Positions 22,401 through 34,424 of a stretch of DNA of 64,000 nucleotides are shown in pieces. Every line of letters begins with the position of its first letter. Within the stretch, counting starts at the first letter, position 1. The position numbers and the translations under genes were made by a program. Below the pieces are notes generated by a model. It searched no databases. It was not told where the DNA came from and was given only the letters and a program-made list of their open reading frames with translations. The stretch is taken from assembly GCA_035578905.1 (NCBI GenBank), contig JAQJVL010002631.1, forward strand, positions 24,711 through 88,710, in the 5' to 3' direction. This DNA is from Stictocephala bisonia (lineage: Eukaryota; Arthropoda; Insecta; Hemiptera; Membracidae).

Positions 22401-24344
22401 TTAATCATATATGTTTACTTCATTTAAGATATAAATTCCATTAAATCACAAAATACTATTACCATGAAAAACATATTATATTTAGTATATAATATTACAT
22501 TTCACTTAACTTTTCTTATCTGAATTGGTAATCTAAGAAACAATTTTCTTTGGTATTATTTATAGAATTTTTCATTGATATATTTTCTTTTATGTATTAA
22601 CTGGATTTTAAATGTACCCAGTTATAATATTTTATGTTATTTAGTTCCCGATTTTTATGTGTCTTAAATAGCATACATCATAAATACCATTCAAAAGAGA
22701 CTTCAAGTGCAACAATTCGTCATAGTTATTTATTGAACTTCCTTATGCTCAATAATTTAACTATTTATAATGCCCTAATATTTGTGATTGCAAAAATAAA
22801 ATGTTTCCTATCATATCAAAGTAACAATAAAACTAATTTTAGTAATTTTAATTATAGGTTTGGATTAAATTTTTTCAAAATACTTTACAAATTAATACAA
22901 AAAAGTGTTTAGTACGATGGAGGTATAATGTAATAATGTGAGAAAGTAAGCACCATCTTTTACGTGATCAATAGTAGTTATAAATGTTACATTTTATCAA
23001 CACTCACGACTCAAGATAAGAATTGGTTAAGAAAATCGTTACTTCTTATTTTTAAAGAGTAATTTTTTGTAAAAGTAAACAATTAAACAATAGTACGGTA
23101 TAACTAATAGCAATAAAACAAACTTGTACGATTACTATGTAAAACTTGATGGTGCGGATGTCAGGCGTAGATTGAAATTTGTAGGCCGAACGTCAGTCAC
23201 GCCGTCATGTACAGCAGAGTTCCAGTGGAACGTCTCCCTTCCACTACTTAAATACTTATTTGCGCAGAATGCCTCACGCTGGTCATTAATTAGAAGTACT
23301 GTGCAGTTTTCTAAGAAATTAGGAGTGTATTTGTCTTGTGTACTGTAAGTAAATTTTATCATAAGATGTAAAAAATAAAAATTAAATAAAAAAAGTAAAG
23401 GCGATTACCGTTAAAAATGTTTGTGCTTTAAACAACATTATGTTAAATTTGCGTGTTTTCTAATGAACATTTATTATTTTATTAAATATCAAATTCGTGA
23501 TAACATATTTTCCCTACTGTACTTAAAAGAAAATTACCTCTTCAGAACATTGGTAGCAGATGTCACACACTAGTATTGCAGCACCATACATACAAAGAAG
23601 TATGAGCATGTCAATGAATTGAACATGACCTGAAGGATCAATAAATATGACGATTGCATGGTAAATAGAGAATGTCAAATTCGCTGTGTCATTGATTAAA
23701 GTAATCATGTTGAAGAGACCAAAGAAGCTCGTGATACTGTTGCTTAGATCTCTGAGCTGAATGTAGGTTCTGACTATTAAGATGAGATCAGCCTTCAAGT
23801 GATCGAGTGACAAAGTACAAGATCGCATAGTCTCGGCAAACTCTCTCAACTGGTCGTTGAGGCTAGCAAATCTGGCTCTCAGATGACAAAGTACCACATA
23901 AAACATCAAGGTGGGCAAGTAAAGCAATCCCATGATGATATCATGAAATACAACCAATTGGCCTGAAACGGCTGATCGAGAGACGATTCTCATCACGAGT
24001 AAAGAAGTGAATGAGAAATAAATGAGTATTTCCTGAGCCCTGACAGATTTTCTTACAGATGGTTCTTCAGATACTAAACATTTGTTCAACAAAGCGATAA
24101 AGGAGTGCCTTGCAACATGCAATTTTGCTACGATCATCACTGCGACTGCAACTTCTGCGATGCTGTTCACTGTGTCAATTCCAAAAGCCAGAAAACCTTC
24201 CTCAGTCACTTGCGTTTTATAAATCATCACACAGAAATATATTATTTCTACTGTGATTATTGTAAATGAAAAATACCGGTTGTCTAGCGATTTTTTCGGA
24301 TATGTTCCCCCCAGTAAAAATAACAAACGCAAAGGTCGAAACAT
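19349..24344 (-). CDS. Gustatory receptor (insect chemoreceptor family), four exons, 370 aa
   Basis: Seven-transmembrane ligand-gated channel of taste neurons. Coding exons: 24344-23538, 21815-21747, 20779-20690 and 19495-19349. All introns are GT-AG and phase 0, matching the conserved 3' phase-0 introns of insect Gr genes. Joined length is 269+23+30+48 = 370 residues, normal for the family. Start is the ATG at 24344 (MFRPLRLLFLLGG); codons further upstream in frame have no ATG. Exon 1 holds six hydrophobic segments, exon 4 the seventh. Exon 3 carries the family signature around LKFSAAGVFNID. The last helix reads TCLIIAIQL, which aligns with the Gr hallmark TYhhhhhQF with Y to C and F to L. 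A strong GTAAGT after codon GAG in exon 4 may mark a further intron and a different tail. No stops or shifts. The ligand cannot be told. Confidence 0.85.
20690..20779 (-). CDS. Gustatory receptor exon 3 (30 codons)
   Basis: Acceptor AAATTATTTCCAG|CTTGAG, donor ACTAAG|GTAACA. Encodes the conserved block FSLMTFNNPLKFSAAGVFNI, the best family signature in the gene. Confidence 0.88.
21235..21440 (+). repeat. Terminal fragment of the palindromic PolB-element family inside receptor intron 2
   Basis: Carries in order CCAATATGGCAGG, TTTTCCCTCCACTAAT-like pyrimidine phrases, TATACTATATACACTATAAC and CACCTGGTGGCAACACTTTT. The same series occurs in the terminal region of the large element (for example 33530-33580 and 33840-33895). 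No coding sequence. It is a degraded solo end or a short derivative, in the same orientation as the left terminus of the large element. Confidence 0.65.
21747..21815 (-). CDS. Gustatory receptor exon 2 (23 codons)
   Basis: Acceptor GCTTTTTTCCAG|GCTAAAG, donor CAGAAG|GTAACT. Encodes AKETVFIALRMVERD and on to QK, an amphipathic segment that follows TM6 in Gr proteins. Open and in phase 0 on both sides. Confidence 0.82.
21816..23537 (-). other. Gustatory receptor intron 1
   Basis: About 1.7 kb of AT-rich sequence between exons 1 and 2. Contains no second gene that I can support; a 92-residue open frame at 22634-22912 is low-complexity AT translation. A GC-richer patch sits at 23140-23290 without recognisable content. 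Confidence 0.6.
23538..24344 (-). CDS. Gustatory receptor exon 1 (TM1-TM6)
   Basis: Encodes 269 residues with hydrophobic helices near FTIITVEIIYFCVMIY, VNSIAEVAVAVMIVAKL, ILIYFSFTSLLVMRIV, IIMGLLYLPTLMFYVVL, FFGLFNMITLINDTANLTF and MLILLCMYGAAILVCDICY. Ends CSEE at donor GAAGAG|GTAATT. Confidence 0.88.
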
Positions 24345-25189
24345 GTTTATTCTCGAGCGAGGAATAGTAGAAGTGACAATCAATTGTATTAGATGTTAAC
24401 TTCATACTTATCTTTTAATAATAATAATGCACCTTCAGGTCAGTGCGCAATTCGATAATGTAAACAGTGAAACATTAGCTTTATTACCTCTCTTAACAAT
24501 ATTATTATTGTAAAACTGTATAGGGGTGTAAACTTATTTATGAATCAGTTATATTAGTTATTGATTCATTGATTTTAAGTTATGTGGTAGGGAGGACTGT
24601 CTAGTCCTATCCTCGCCTTAAAAAATAAAGAAGTATTTCATTTCATTGATTAACCTAAGTAATTCATTATATTTTTCTTACTATATCGAAAAACAGTCAT
24701 ACACATTTCATCAATTGTTTAAATATGACTTCCTGTAACAAAATACTTAGAATTTATGGTCTCAAACCTCTTGCTCTCTTCACCCTTTTCTTATATATTT
24801 GACGATACTTTCTTAGTCTAGTGCACTATCTGAGCTTGAACTCCACGTAAGGATGATGGATAAAAAGTAAAATTCCACATTTATTTCAGGATTGCAGAAC
24901 CATTGTGACAATTCCTTTCCCACTGTGCCTGTGTTGTTTCTATTTATAAATTAAAAATTAGAATTAATTTTACACTGGGACATATAGCTATTAAATAATT
25001 ATTCTGAGGGGAAACAGTAGGGGAGGTAGTGTGTATTAGTATCATTCCGGCTTGGTTGCCAATTCAGAACTGGTGGGTCAGGGATGTAACCTAGGTATTT
25101 GTTGACAAAGTGTTGTGATGAATTTAGTCGAAATGAACTCTACTTGGCCCTCTTAATACAGAAATGGCGTCCACTCAGTGGTTGCTATT
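24345..25189. other. Intergenic region upstream of the gustatory receptor
   Basis: Would hold the receptor promoter (minus strand, just above 24344), but no clear TATA or initiator is recognised. Includes the non-LTR tail at 24585-24648. On the minus strand at about 25041-25062, TGGCAACCAAGCCGGAAT resembles the primer-binding region that follows some gypsy LTRs, weakly. Confidence 0.45.
24585..24648 (+). repeat. 3' tail of a non-LTR retrotransposon or SINE
   Basis: GGTAGGGAGGACTGTCTAGT, CCTATCCTCGCCTTA, then AATAAAG and a TTTCATTTCATT tail. A cousin (GGCAGAGAGGGCTTTATAGC ... CGCCTTATAAAG ... TTTTCATTTAATT) lies at 41681-41753 and mirrored at 47354-47426. Only the 3' end remains. Confidence 0.6.
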
Positions 25190-25740
25190 TCTTTTAATTA
25201 CTCAGTAGTATCTAGGGTGTCCATTTTGGGTGGTAGTTGAAGCCACCCTCGTTAAAACAAATACTGCGCCCATCGAAAGTGGCTACGAAGGCAACGGACT
25301 CATGAGGACAAAGATTTAGTTTTGACGAGGATGGGTTACAAATGGTAGCATAGCGTGGTTGAGATCAAAAACTCTAAAGAACTTGACCTTACCAAACTAA
25401 TCAAAATCTGAATGTAAGTCTAGAAGGGGTACTGAGTAGACGGACACCTTGGTGTTCAGATGCTGATAGTCGATGACCAGCTTGGACTACTCGTTAGACT
25501 TGGGTACCAGGAATTCTGGACTGGCATAATCGGAGTGGGAGGGTTCGATGACTTCATGGTAAAGCAGAACTTTAATCATGCCACGAAAGACTTCCATCTT
25601 CGGCAGAGTAAGTTTATATATGTGGCAACTTCGTCTGGGCCAAAAAGATTTCCTAGTGGTCGGCCCAGCCCGTATGTCCTCTGCGTTCCCAGATGACCCT
25701 TCCTGGACCCTGGAGCCGAAGATCTTTGATTTCCTTAGCC
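25190..25740 (-). pseudogene. Ty3/gypsy reverse transcriptase remnant
   Basis: On the minus strand, frames joined by eye give YHEVIEPSHSDYASPEFLVP, then KLVIDYQHLNTK and KFFRVFDLNHAM. These are the conserved opening blocks of gypsy reverse transcriptase (IEPS-SPYASP-LV-K, DYR-LN and the first catalytic block, here FDLNHA). Stops and indels break it and the YLDD block is not found. No LTRs seen. An old, dead insertion. Confidence 0.7.
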
Positions 25741-28700
25741 GGACATAGTTGAAGGTGATAGACTAAACTGAAAATGATACGACAAGTGAGATGAACGTGA
25801 ACAAAGACAGGGAAGACGAAATCAAACACACATAGTCACATAAAAGAAATCAAACATAGAGTAAGGCGTGACTCTCCGAGAGACGAACGAAAGTTGTGCT
25901 ATGGCACGTGCTTCAATGTCTGGATTCTCTGTACAGAACAGAACTAAATATCATATTTCTCAATTACCTGAAAATTAAAGCAACAATACGTGGTTCAGAT
26001 ATTACGTAAAGCTGTAAGTCTTTTACTTGTCCTGGCTATTGAACTAATAATAAATTGCCCTTTCCGAGGAATAGTAGTACTCATTTAATAACCGGGATAC
26101 ACAGGTCATCTATACTCATCCTACACTCATGTAATCATTCATAGTCGCTTTAAAACACGCAAAATATTGTATCGATATCTTATGTATAAGCATGTAAGAA
26201 TGTCACTCGATGGTTGTAATCGCTATGGGAACTAACGGAGAAACTTAGCCTGTTTTTGTTGGGCGGTGATTCATGTTGTCCAGAGCAGGGGCAATGGTAC
26301 AAAGGACTACGAGGTGGCTGAAAATAAGACTCACACTAACAAATTAATAAAACTGTTGTTTTCAATATAAATTCGTCTAGGTTAGTACAAAGCCTATACA
26401 ATTCTGTAAACTTCTACACCTGTATATAACAATGTCACGTAGAAGTTTATACCGATAATTATTTTATTCCAGTAATAATCTTACGTAATTATTGACTTTA
26501 CTAAATAATATAACATTTTATAAATTTTTAAATAGTCAAGCAGTTGATAGTTTGTTTTTAATCTATATTTTGATGTATTATAAAATATATTTAAATAAAC
26601 TTACTTAAAATACTAATGCCTCTTCCAGAATTCATGTTAGGAGTTCAGGCTATTAACAATAGTACTGAATAGATTGAGTTCCATCAAACAGAATTTCGCT
26701 AGGTCTTATCACTTAAGAATCGTAAATCTAATATTTTACATTATGCATGTAAAAGAAAGTATTTATACCTTCAGTAGTACAGTTTATCACTTATATTACT
26801 GAATAAGTATTTTTTTTTGTATGCGACTACTCTCGCTACTTTTTTAAATGCCTATTAAAAATATTTTACAAAAACTTTTAGTTTTTTTTCTAGCATATAG
26901 AAACATTTACCTTGTAGGACCGGTATGTAGTAAAATTAATAGTCCTTAAATAGTAGCTCTATAATTTTTGTTATCACTATAAACATAGTAAAACAATATT
27001 ATTTTTAAATTAAAAAGTTTGCACAGGAGTTACTTCAGCGTAAGGGTAGTTAGAATGGGAATGTTAGAAAACAGGAACAAGCACTTCCGGACATGACAGC
27101 CAAGAAAGGGCACTTTGTCATATTACACCTTGTAAGACATGTGGGTGAAAAATCACCATAGGGTGGTAATGATAGTCCATATCTAACAGGAGAAGGGAGG
27201 TTTGTCCTTTTATTCACTTAACGTTGTTTATCAGTATAGTGAGAACTTAAGTTGTTATCGTTATATCCCGGTGTAATTTATTCATCTATTCCTTCCTTAT
27301 GGTGTGCAAAGACACTTAGTGGTGAATAGGGTAGTTAACATAAATACGAATTCTTCATTACCAACACTAGTACTATTGTCAATAAATTAATGCTCCTACT
27401 CACGATATATTTAAACGTGTATATTTATTTTCAATAGGGAGATAGAGGTGGCGGAGAGCAAGAAAGGATAGAGTGGAAGGGGAATCTAGATGGCTTGTAA
27501 CTTCAATAATAAAAACATCACTGTGTACAATAAACTCAAAATCTAAAAGAGGGCCAATGCCGATTGGTTTAAGGTGTTTGTAATTTGAAAATATGTTAAA
27601 GATAGTGCAGTTCGATTTGTGGCCGATATATTATTTTTTTATCAGTATTATTTACCTTGTTTTATACTGGCTCTCTCTCATATTCTGTCTGATAGGTTTA
27701 TTACACAAATAATCGTCTATGAGGAATGACCTGTGTAAGATTATAGATGATATTGACCTCTTCTATTTATTAAATTTATAAAAAATTTGTATTTCTTGAC
27801 ATTTATGTACGGTTTATCTTCAATAAGATCTATTAGGAGTAACATTAAACTGTTTCATGCTCAGCGACTGACAGAAGTAGTGTAAAATGTCCGTCAGATG
27901 TTGGGTTTATTTGATCATTTGGCAATTTTTTGATTGGTACAGAATCGTCTAATAGGTATCTGACTATAGTTACTTATGCCATTTAGAAATTGAATTTGTA
28001 TCTGTTACAATTGGTATTGACGTTCTGGATTTTAGTAAAGTGAAGACAAAGGGGTTTAGTTTGAGAAAAACCCAAGAATTTTTAAACAGGATAGAGAAGA
28101 ATTCTAACAGCTAACAATCTAATTGATTAAATTGATTATAACCACACTATAGTCATTCATTGTCCTTATTTACATAAACAAATCCAGTATTTACAATATA
28201 TAAATGTTAAGTACACAGCTTCACCCGCCCACCCATACAAGTTCAATGGTACTGATGATAGATCCACACTCCCTTCAAGTGTACTTGCAATGATGTACCC
28301 AACCTTCTACTATGCACACGATACATTTGGACCCACCACCCATACACGAAAAGTAACATTAATAACTAATTTTAATCCAATACAAAGCTATCTCTGCTTT
28401 GTATAATTTATTATATTTATCAAATGCCATGAATAAGAATTATATTTGATGTTGGTTTGGTCAAAATATCAAATCCTTGTCTAGAAACATCAAGTAAATC
28501 ATCAAGGGACATCTCAGTGATTTGGATAGAATTTTAATCAAAATGAACTTACTGATAAATTTAAAACAATATTGGTTTTAGTTTTTCAAATTGATTAAAA
28601 TGGTTGAAAAATCTCATGAGACTCTTATTTTCTATTGCTTCAATACCAAAACCACTCTACATACAATCTCTGACTAAAGCCTAGTTTAAATTGAAAATAT

Positions 28701-31700
28701 TTAATTCCTGATGGCATTTTTATATAAAGGAAACAATGCAAAATACTCTACGTAGAAAATTTGTATACGTCATTATGCCAAAAAGTTAACTAGTATCGAA
28801 AACTTTTTACTTTCGGATTCAAAAAGTGATGTACTCGAATTTAAACCTCTTCTACAAAATAAATACTCATCCGATGTCGTTGTGTTGTACAACAAAATCT
28901 AGCTTTACTTAATTCTACGTAACCACATATTAAATTTTTTTTAAGACTACGAATTTTTTATAGTGGGTAGAATACATAAAAAACAAGAAATTTTAGCACT
29001 TTTGTAGTAAAGATCAAATTAAACAAACACTAAAACAAATACTACTACAGATAAATTGGAGATACTGTAGCTACACGTAAAGAAAAATATTTGTTGTAGG
29101 CTATTTAAATTCTAGAATTTGTACTCTTTAAGAAAAACGGTCTGCTGTACATTGTGTAAACCCCTGTGATCTTAAAAATGGCTGATCATACAAACTTTCA
29201 AAACGGTTCAAAAATACCTAATGTGACGGATTTAAAAAAATTAATATTACAAAATGTTGTGTGATAAAAAATCTTGCGATTTTATATCACATGATAATTC
29301 AACAGACTTTGATGGGCAGTAATTCGCGCAACCGGTCGGCACACCGGACGCTGTGTTGCCATGTCATGCCGCTGGACTTCCACGCTGTACTAGGGAACTT
29401 ATTAGCTATGAATGACAGGTAGATATGTTACATCTAATGGCTGATAAATCAGTCACAGTTACTAGATATGTGATTAGTATATCCTACAAATCACCAAAAT
29501 AATGGGTGGCTCTCATTTTAACGTTACATTTAGCTTGTTACATGAGATATTTAAATGATTGTAAATAATATATTTTTAAATTGGACAATCTTTTTATAGA
29601 CCGCACATTGATGTTCTTGAATTAACAAGTCTTTTAAAATTGGAATATTTTTATCACACTCACCGTTTTATCATCATAGTTTATTTTTAAATAAACTATG
29701 ATTATAACTATACTTTAGATGTCCTAAAATATGAGCAGCAACTGATATAATAGTAAAGAAATAAATAGATTTAAACTTTTTACTACAGCTTACATGACAG
29801 TTACCGTATTTAACTAAATAATAACAGAATATACTTTTATTTATTTTGGCAATGTATAAATTTAATGAAACATATTTGAAAAAAAATTACCATGTACAAG
29901 TCTTTAGATAATCTACTGGGTGTTCATTTTTAAATTGCATTTCATAATATTTATATATGAGGTAAAATATGGTATGAAGTAGGAGTTTCAATTTATGTTT
30001 ATTATTTTAGCTCTAACATTGAGAGTTGCACACAAAATAAAGTGCAAAAAATTAACGTAATAAATATTTGATTCTTTTAATAGTTGACAAGGGTCTGTTG
30101 ACTATAATTAGAAACGTTTCAACTTGCCGTCCATAGTCTGAAGTCATTGTTCCAGAAGCCAGTTTAAAAGTCATTCTTGTCACTATCACATTATTTAATT
30201 ATGCATACTTTAATAATTAATGATTTATTGTTCTTCCTTTAAAATATCAATTGCTACTTTATAAAGAACAATCAAATCCCACAGTCAGTACAGCGACGTC
30301 CACTTAAATTAAAAACAACTGTTTAACACAACATATTTCTAAAATTCACTGGTGCAAGAAACTAGTAAAACCAATCTTGGTACGGAGAAAATGTGTAAGA
30401 GGAAAGATAACACATTCAAATATATATAATCACACAGTCTTGATCATTAAAGAAAAGTCGAAAGCTACATAAAGATATATTTAAATAAATATTGTATGTT
30501 TTATGAAGATAAATAATGCTTTGTACGTACTGATATCTATTCAATTTAATTCAACGGTAATGTTTGAGCATTAATATTTTCATCAATAATTGTGGTTTTA
30601 TATTTAAACTCTTATACAATAATATGTATATCTAGTTCTAGGGGATAGTGCAGGTTTATAGTAGAATACACTCGGGGCGTCATTATGGTATGTGGATTAC
30701 ATCACTACTATCATAGAGTTGTAATAGCCTCTCAACTGAATAATTATCTGTCATTACAACTATCATCAGTTTCAGTCTCCGGGGAAGTATTACTTCATTG
30801 ATTTAGGGAGTTTATAAATGTCAATTGTATTTTAGCAAATTGTGTTTGTGACCTCTTAACAATTTATTACATAATGTGTATTATAATTAAACAATTATAA
30901 TTATAATATAAAATACTAATTCTTAAAAGTTATAGATGATAATTATTTTATGAGTTACAAAGTAAATTTAATATATAACATTTTAATATATGAAAGTTTA
31001 ATATATTACTTCCAACAAAATCATAAGTAATGAAAATAACCACTAAATACTGAGAATATACATAAAATGTACCATTACAATTTCCAATTATTAAAAAAAA
31101 GTAATTATAGAAATCATATACAAATATAAAAAAATAAACGAGTAATGAACCTTGGCTGTTTTATAAATCCTAGTATAAAAAGAGGGTCATTGCACGTGTT
31201 CTGAAAAAGTTTACCAAATATGCCCTTTCAGTCTGTGATTACTTGAGCGCTTTAAAACATGTTAATAAAACATGAAAAAATATTTGCATGTATGTGGGAC
31301 TCTCCCTATGCACTAATTGTTTGTTAATCTGATTTGGATTCAATTTATATTTTCAAACAACGTTCGTTCTAATTAACTCCAATAGTTATGAACGAAGTTA
31401 CAATTACCGTTTGTAAATATGTGGTTTTCAAACTATTGCTTAGTTGCAGAACCCTAATGGGTTCTCAAATGACACCAGGTGTGTTTAAATGTCAACAACG
31501 TGTTATCCGTAATGGTTCCTAGTGTACTAATCACTACACGATTAACAAGATAAACTGTATTATATATAGGAATTTATTTGTTTGATTAAATTATTTATTT
31601 TAACTGCCCTAACATAACATTTTTGATAGTAGATACTAAAACTTGCATTTATTTAAAACTAATTATTGACACATATAATTAGTTCAATAGACACTGTCTT

Positions 31701-32426
31701 TGATATTATTTGTGTCTGAACAGAATATATACAATGGAAACTAACCCCAATTACCCCTTGGATTAAGCTTATATTAGAGGTATTGTGTTTTAAATTATTT
31801 ATTTAATAACATGATACATTTAATGACACATTTCGAATTGTTTAGTGGTTTAAGAGATATCAAAGCTTTAACTTTGATATGATTAATTAAAATGTTGTTA
31901 TTTTTCATTTCACCCACGGAGATGGAATATTAGTTTTCTTTTTTGTGGATAAAATAATAGCTGGATACAAATAATATTTTACAAAAACACCAAAAAACCT
32001 TGCGTATATTTAAATATATTTATTAATTAAAAATAACTATCAAAGTACTAATATTTTTGATAGATGATAGATTTATATGTTCAGTTAGGTTATAGTTTAG
32101 TGACGATAGTAACACCATTTACTGTTAAAAATTAGATGCATTGTCGAAGGGAGAGATTATGCTAATAATAACATTATTTGTAGCCTGTTCCCTCATTGCT
32201 GATAAAAATAAATGATTGCCCATGGAATTTGCTTTAATATCATGATTATGTTAAAAAATTCTGCGTAGTACAAAATTTAAAAATAATACTTTTAATACAA
32301 CAAATTTTAATTAATACAGAAAATATAATATACTATAATATAAAAATACAAAATAAATGATAGAGTTGTTTTTAATTGAAATAATACAGTAAGTATTTAC
32401 TTATACAATATTATTTTGTGAAAATA
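25741..32426. other. Long AT-rich non-coding region
   Basis: No gene supported in any frame. Slightly GC-richer islands at 27030-27200, 27430-27510, 28200-28350 and 29310-29420 have no recognisable coding or RNA content. A small palindrome AGAACCCTAATGGGTTCT occurs near 31449-31467. Undetected small exons remain possible. Confidence 0.45.
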
Positions 32427-32670
32427 TCTTTGGGAGAATTTTGTTTCAGTAAATTACTTGTATTATACACAGGATCAGCCAACGTTTCGGCCTCCAAATA
32501 AGGACCCATTATCAGGGTGATATACTGTAATCACATGAGTGAGTCAGTGGTGTTAGTATTTAATTACAGTTTGTCACCTATATTATGGGTTTCTATAAGA
32601 AGGCCGAAACGTTGGCTGAGCCTGTGTATGTATAATGCACGTGATTTACTGACACGAAATCTCCCAAAGA
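32427..32670. repeat. Foldback element, ~105-bp arms with hammerhead-like motif
   Basis: TCTTTGGGAG at 32427 and CTCCCAAAGA at 32661-32670 begin and end a 244-bp imperfect inverted repeat; the axis lies near 32549. Each arm contains GGCCGAAACGTTGGCT (right, plus strand; left, minus strand), and the left arm reads CCTGATAATGGGTCC before it on the minus strand. CTGATRA, stem and GAAAC is the core layout of hammerhead ribozymes carried by Penelope-like retroelements; here the core base G is A. Probably a dead inverted pair of such termini. Confidence 0.75.
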
Positions 32671-33052
32671 CAAAGAATTTCAGCAAAATAGTTTTTACTG
32701 TAGAAGTATATCCAGGAATATTAGAATGAAATATCATTTTCAATTAACGTTATGAGAGCATTCATCTAAAATACTGAAAATGTCCTTAATTATGTTAACG
32801 TAATTGTTTTTCAGTATAACTTACACAATGGTCGACGCAGATTTTTTAGAAAAACGCAAAGTTATCATTAAATATCAACTGATTAACTCTATAACAGTAC
32901 TTAAAATCGATCTTTAACATGAATACAATGTAAACGAGTTTTGAATTTATCTTTCAGTGTTGAAAACAAAAATACATGCCTTGATCCAAAAGATCCAGAG
33001 TAGACAATATATGAGAGTTCGACACCACTAGTAGTATAAATTGGATAGTTCT

Positions 33053-34424
33053 GGGCTCACTTTTCTGGCCTCTGATTGGTTGAGAGCGGTGGCATGACGG
33101 GACCCAATATAGCGTCCGGAACCGGATCCAAGAAGGCGGTCTGAAGTGGATCCATTATGGCCTCCGGAAACGGAAACAGTAGTATCAAACCCCCTTTTGA
33201 ATTTTCCCTCCCAAAATTTCCCTCAAAATTCCCAAATTTCCCTCCATATTCCCACATCATACTATATAAAATGCACTTTTTCCAAGATGGCGGCCTTTCC
33301 CTTGTGATACTATATAAAATACATTCCTAACCTTTTCCCCGTTATTCTATATAAAATGTAAAAAGATGGTGGTCTTTTATATATGTACTATAATAAATTC
33401 ACTTTTAAACTTCGATTATAACCGTCAGCTACCTTCGTACGCTCTTAGCCTACGATAGACACGTCGGCTGCTGGTCTGGCGCGCATGCGCAGGGACTTGC
33501 TACTCTGTGGATTATTTCATATATACACTATAACAAATGTCACAGTGCACCTGGTGGCAAAACATAGCAAAACTAAGCGCATCTTTTCGGAAACATGGCG
33601 CCTTCGGAAGAGAAGTCACTGTTGGTAATTCCCCTTCTCAAATTTCCCTAAAATTCCCTCGTTATACTATATAAAATGTACTTTTTTAAAGATGGCGGCC
33701 TTTTATATATGTACTATATAAAATGCTTTCGTGTACTTCTGGCGACTGTCGGCTACCTTCGTACGCTCTTAGCCTACGATGGACGCATTGGCTGCTGGTC
33801 TGGCGCGCATGCGCAGGGACTTGCTACTCTGTGGATTATTTCATACATACACTATAACAAATGTCACAGCGCACCTGGTGGCAAAACTTTTAACTAAGCG
33901 CATCCTTTCGGAAACATGGCGCCTTCGGAAGGGAAGTCCCTGGTGGTAATTCCCCTTCTCAATTTTCCCTCAAATTCCCTCGTTATACTATATAAAATGT
34001 ACTTTTTTAAAGATGGCGGCCTTTTATATATGTACTATATAAAATGCTTTCGTGTAATTCCGGCGACTGTCGGCTACCTTCGTACGCTCTTCAACCGTCG
34101 GCTACTGGTCTGGCGCGCATGCTCATCCAAATTCTACGTTCTGATTGGTTGCCTCCCTACTTAACCGAACAACACACTCAATCCGTCTCAGTTCGGCTCT
34201 TGTGCTCGTACTGATCAGACGTGTCCTCACTTTGCTCCTACTTGCAATCGATATTAAATACAATTATTATCGTCATAAATACTTTAAATTTATTATATTC
34301 TGGACGCCGTTCTCTGTACGGTATTTTGAAAGTGATATACCGAGAGTAAGTTCCGTATAGAGTATCAATATTTTAACCTTTGTTCTTTGTGCGGTATTTT
34401 GAATTTGTTTTAATATTATAAAAG
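33053..34424 (+). promoter_or_regulatory. Left terminal region: ~320-bp tandem units with YY1-, NF-Y-, NRF1- and TATA-like motifs
   Basis: Starts with CTCACTTTTCTGGCCTCTGATT, the same phrase that opens the inner element's terminal region (38344). CTACCTTCGTACGCTCT recurs at 33429, 33753 and 34074 (period 321-324). Each unit has AAGATGGCGGCC (YY1/Pho-like), ACTATATAAAATG, GGCGCGCATGCGC (NRF1-like palindrome, 33481-33490 and 33805-33814) and CACCTGGTGGCAAAAC. CTGATTGGTTG (inverted CCAAT) occurs at about 33075 and 34142. It lies directly upstream of the polymerase ATG at 34425 and probably drives it; factor binding is inference. Confidence 0.7.

Noticed and set aside
22634..22912. 92-codon frame inside receptor intron 1
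   Set aside because: AT-driven composition (Asn, Ile, Leu, Lys, Phe), no motif, within an intron.
25460..25696. 78-codon plus-strand frame
   Set aside because: Antisense shadow of the gypsy reverse transcriptase remnant on the minus strand.
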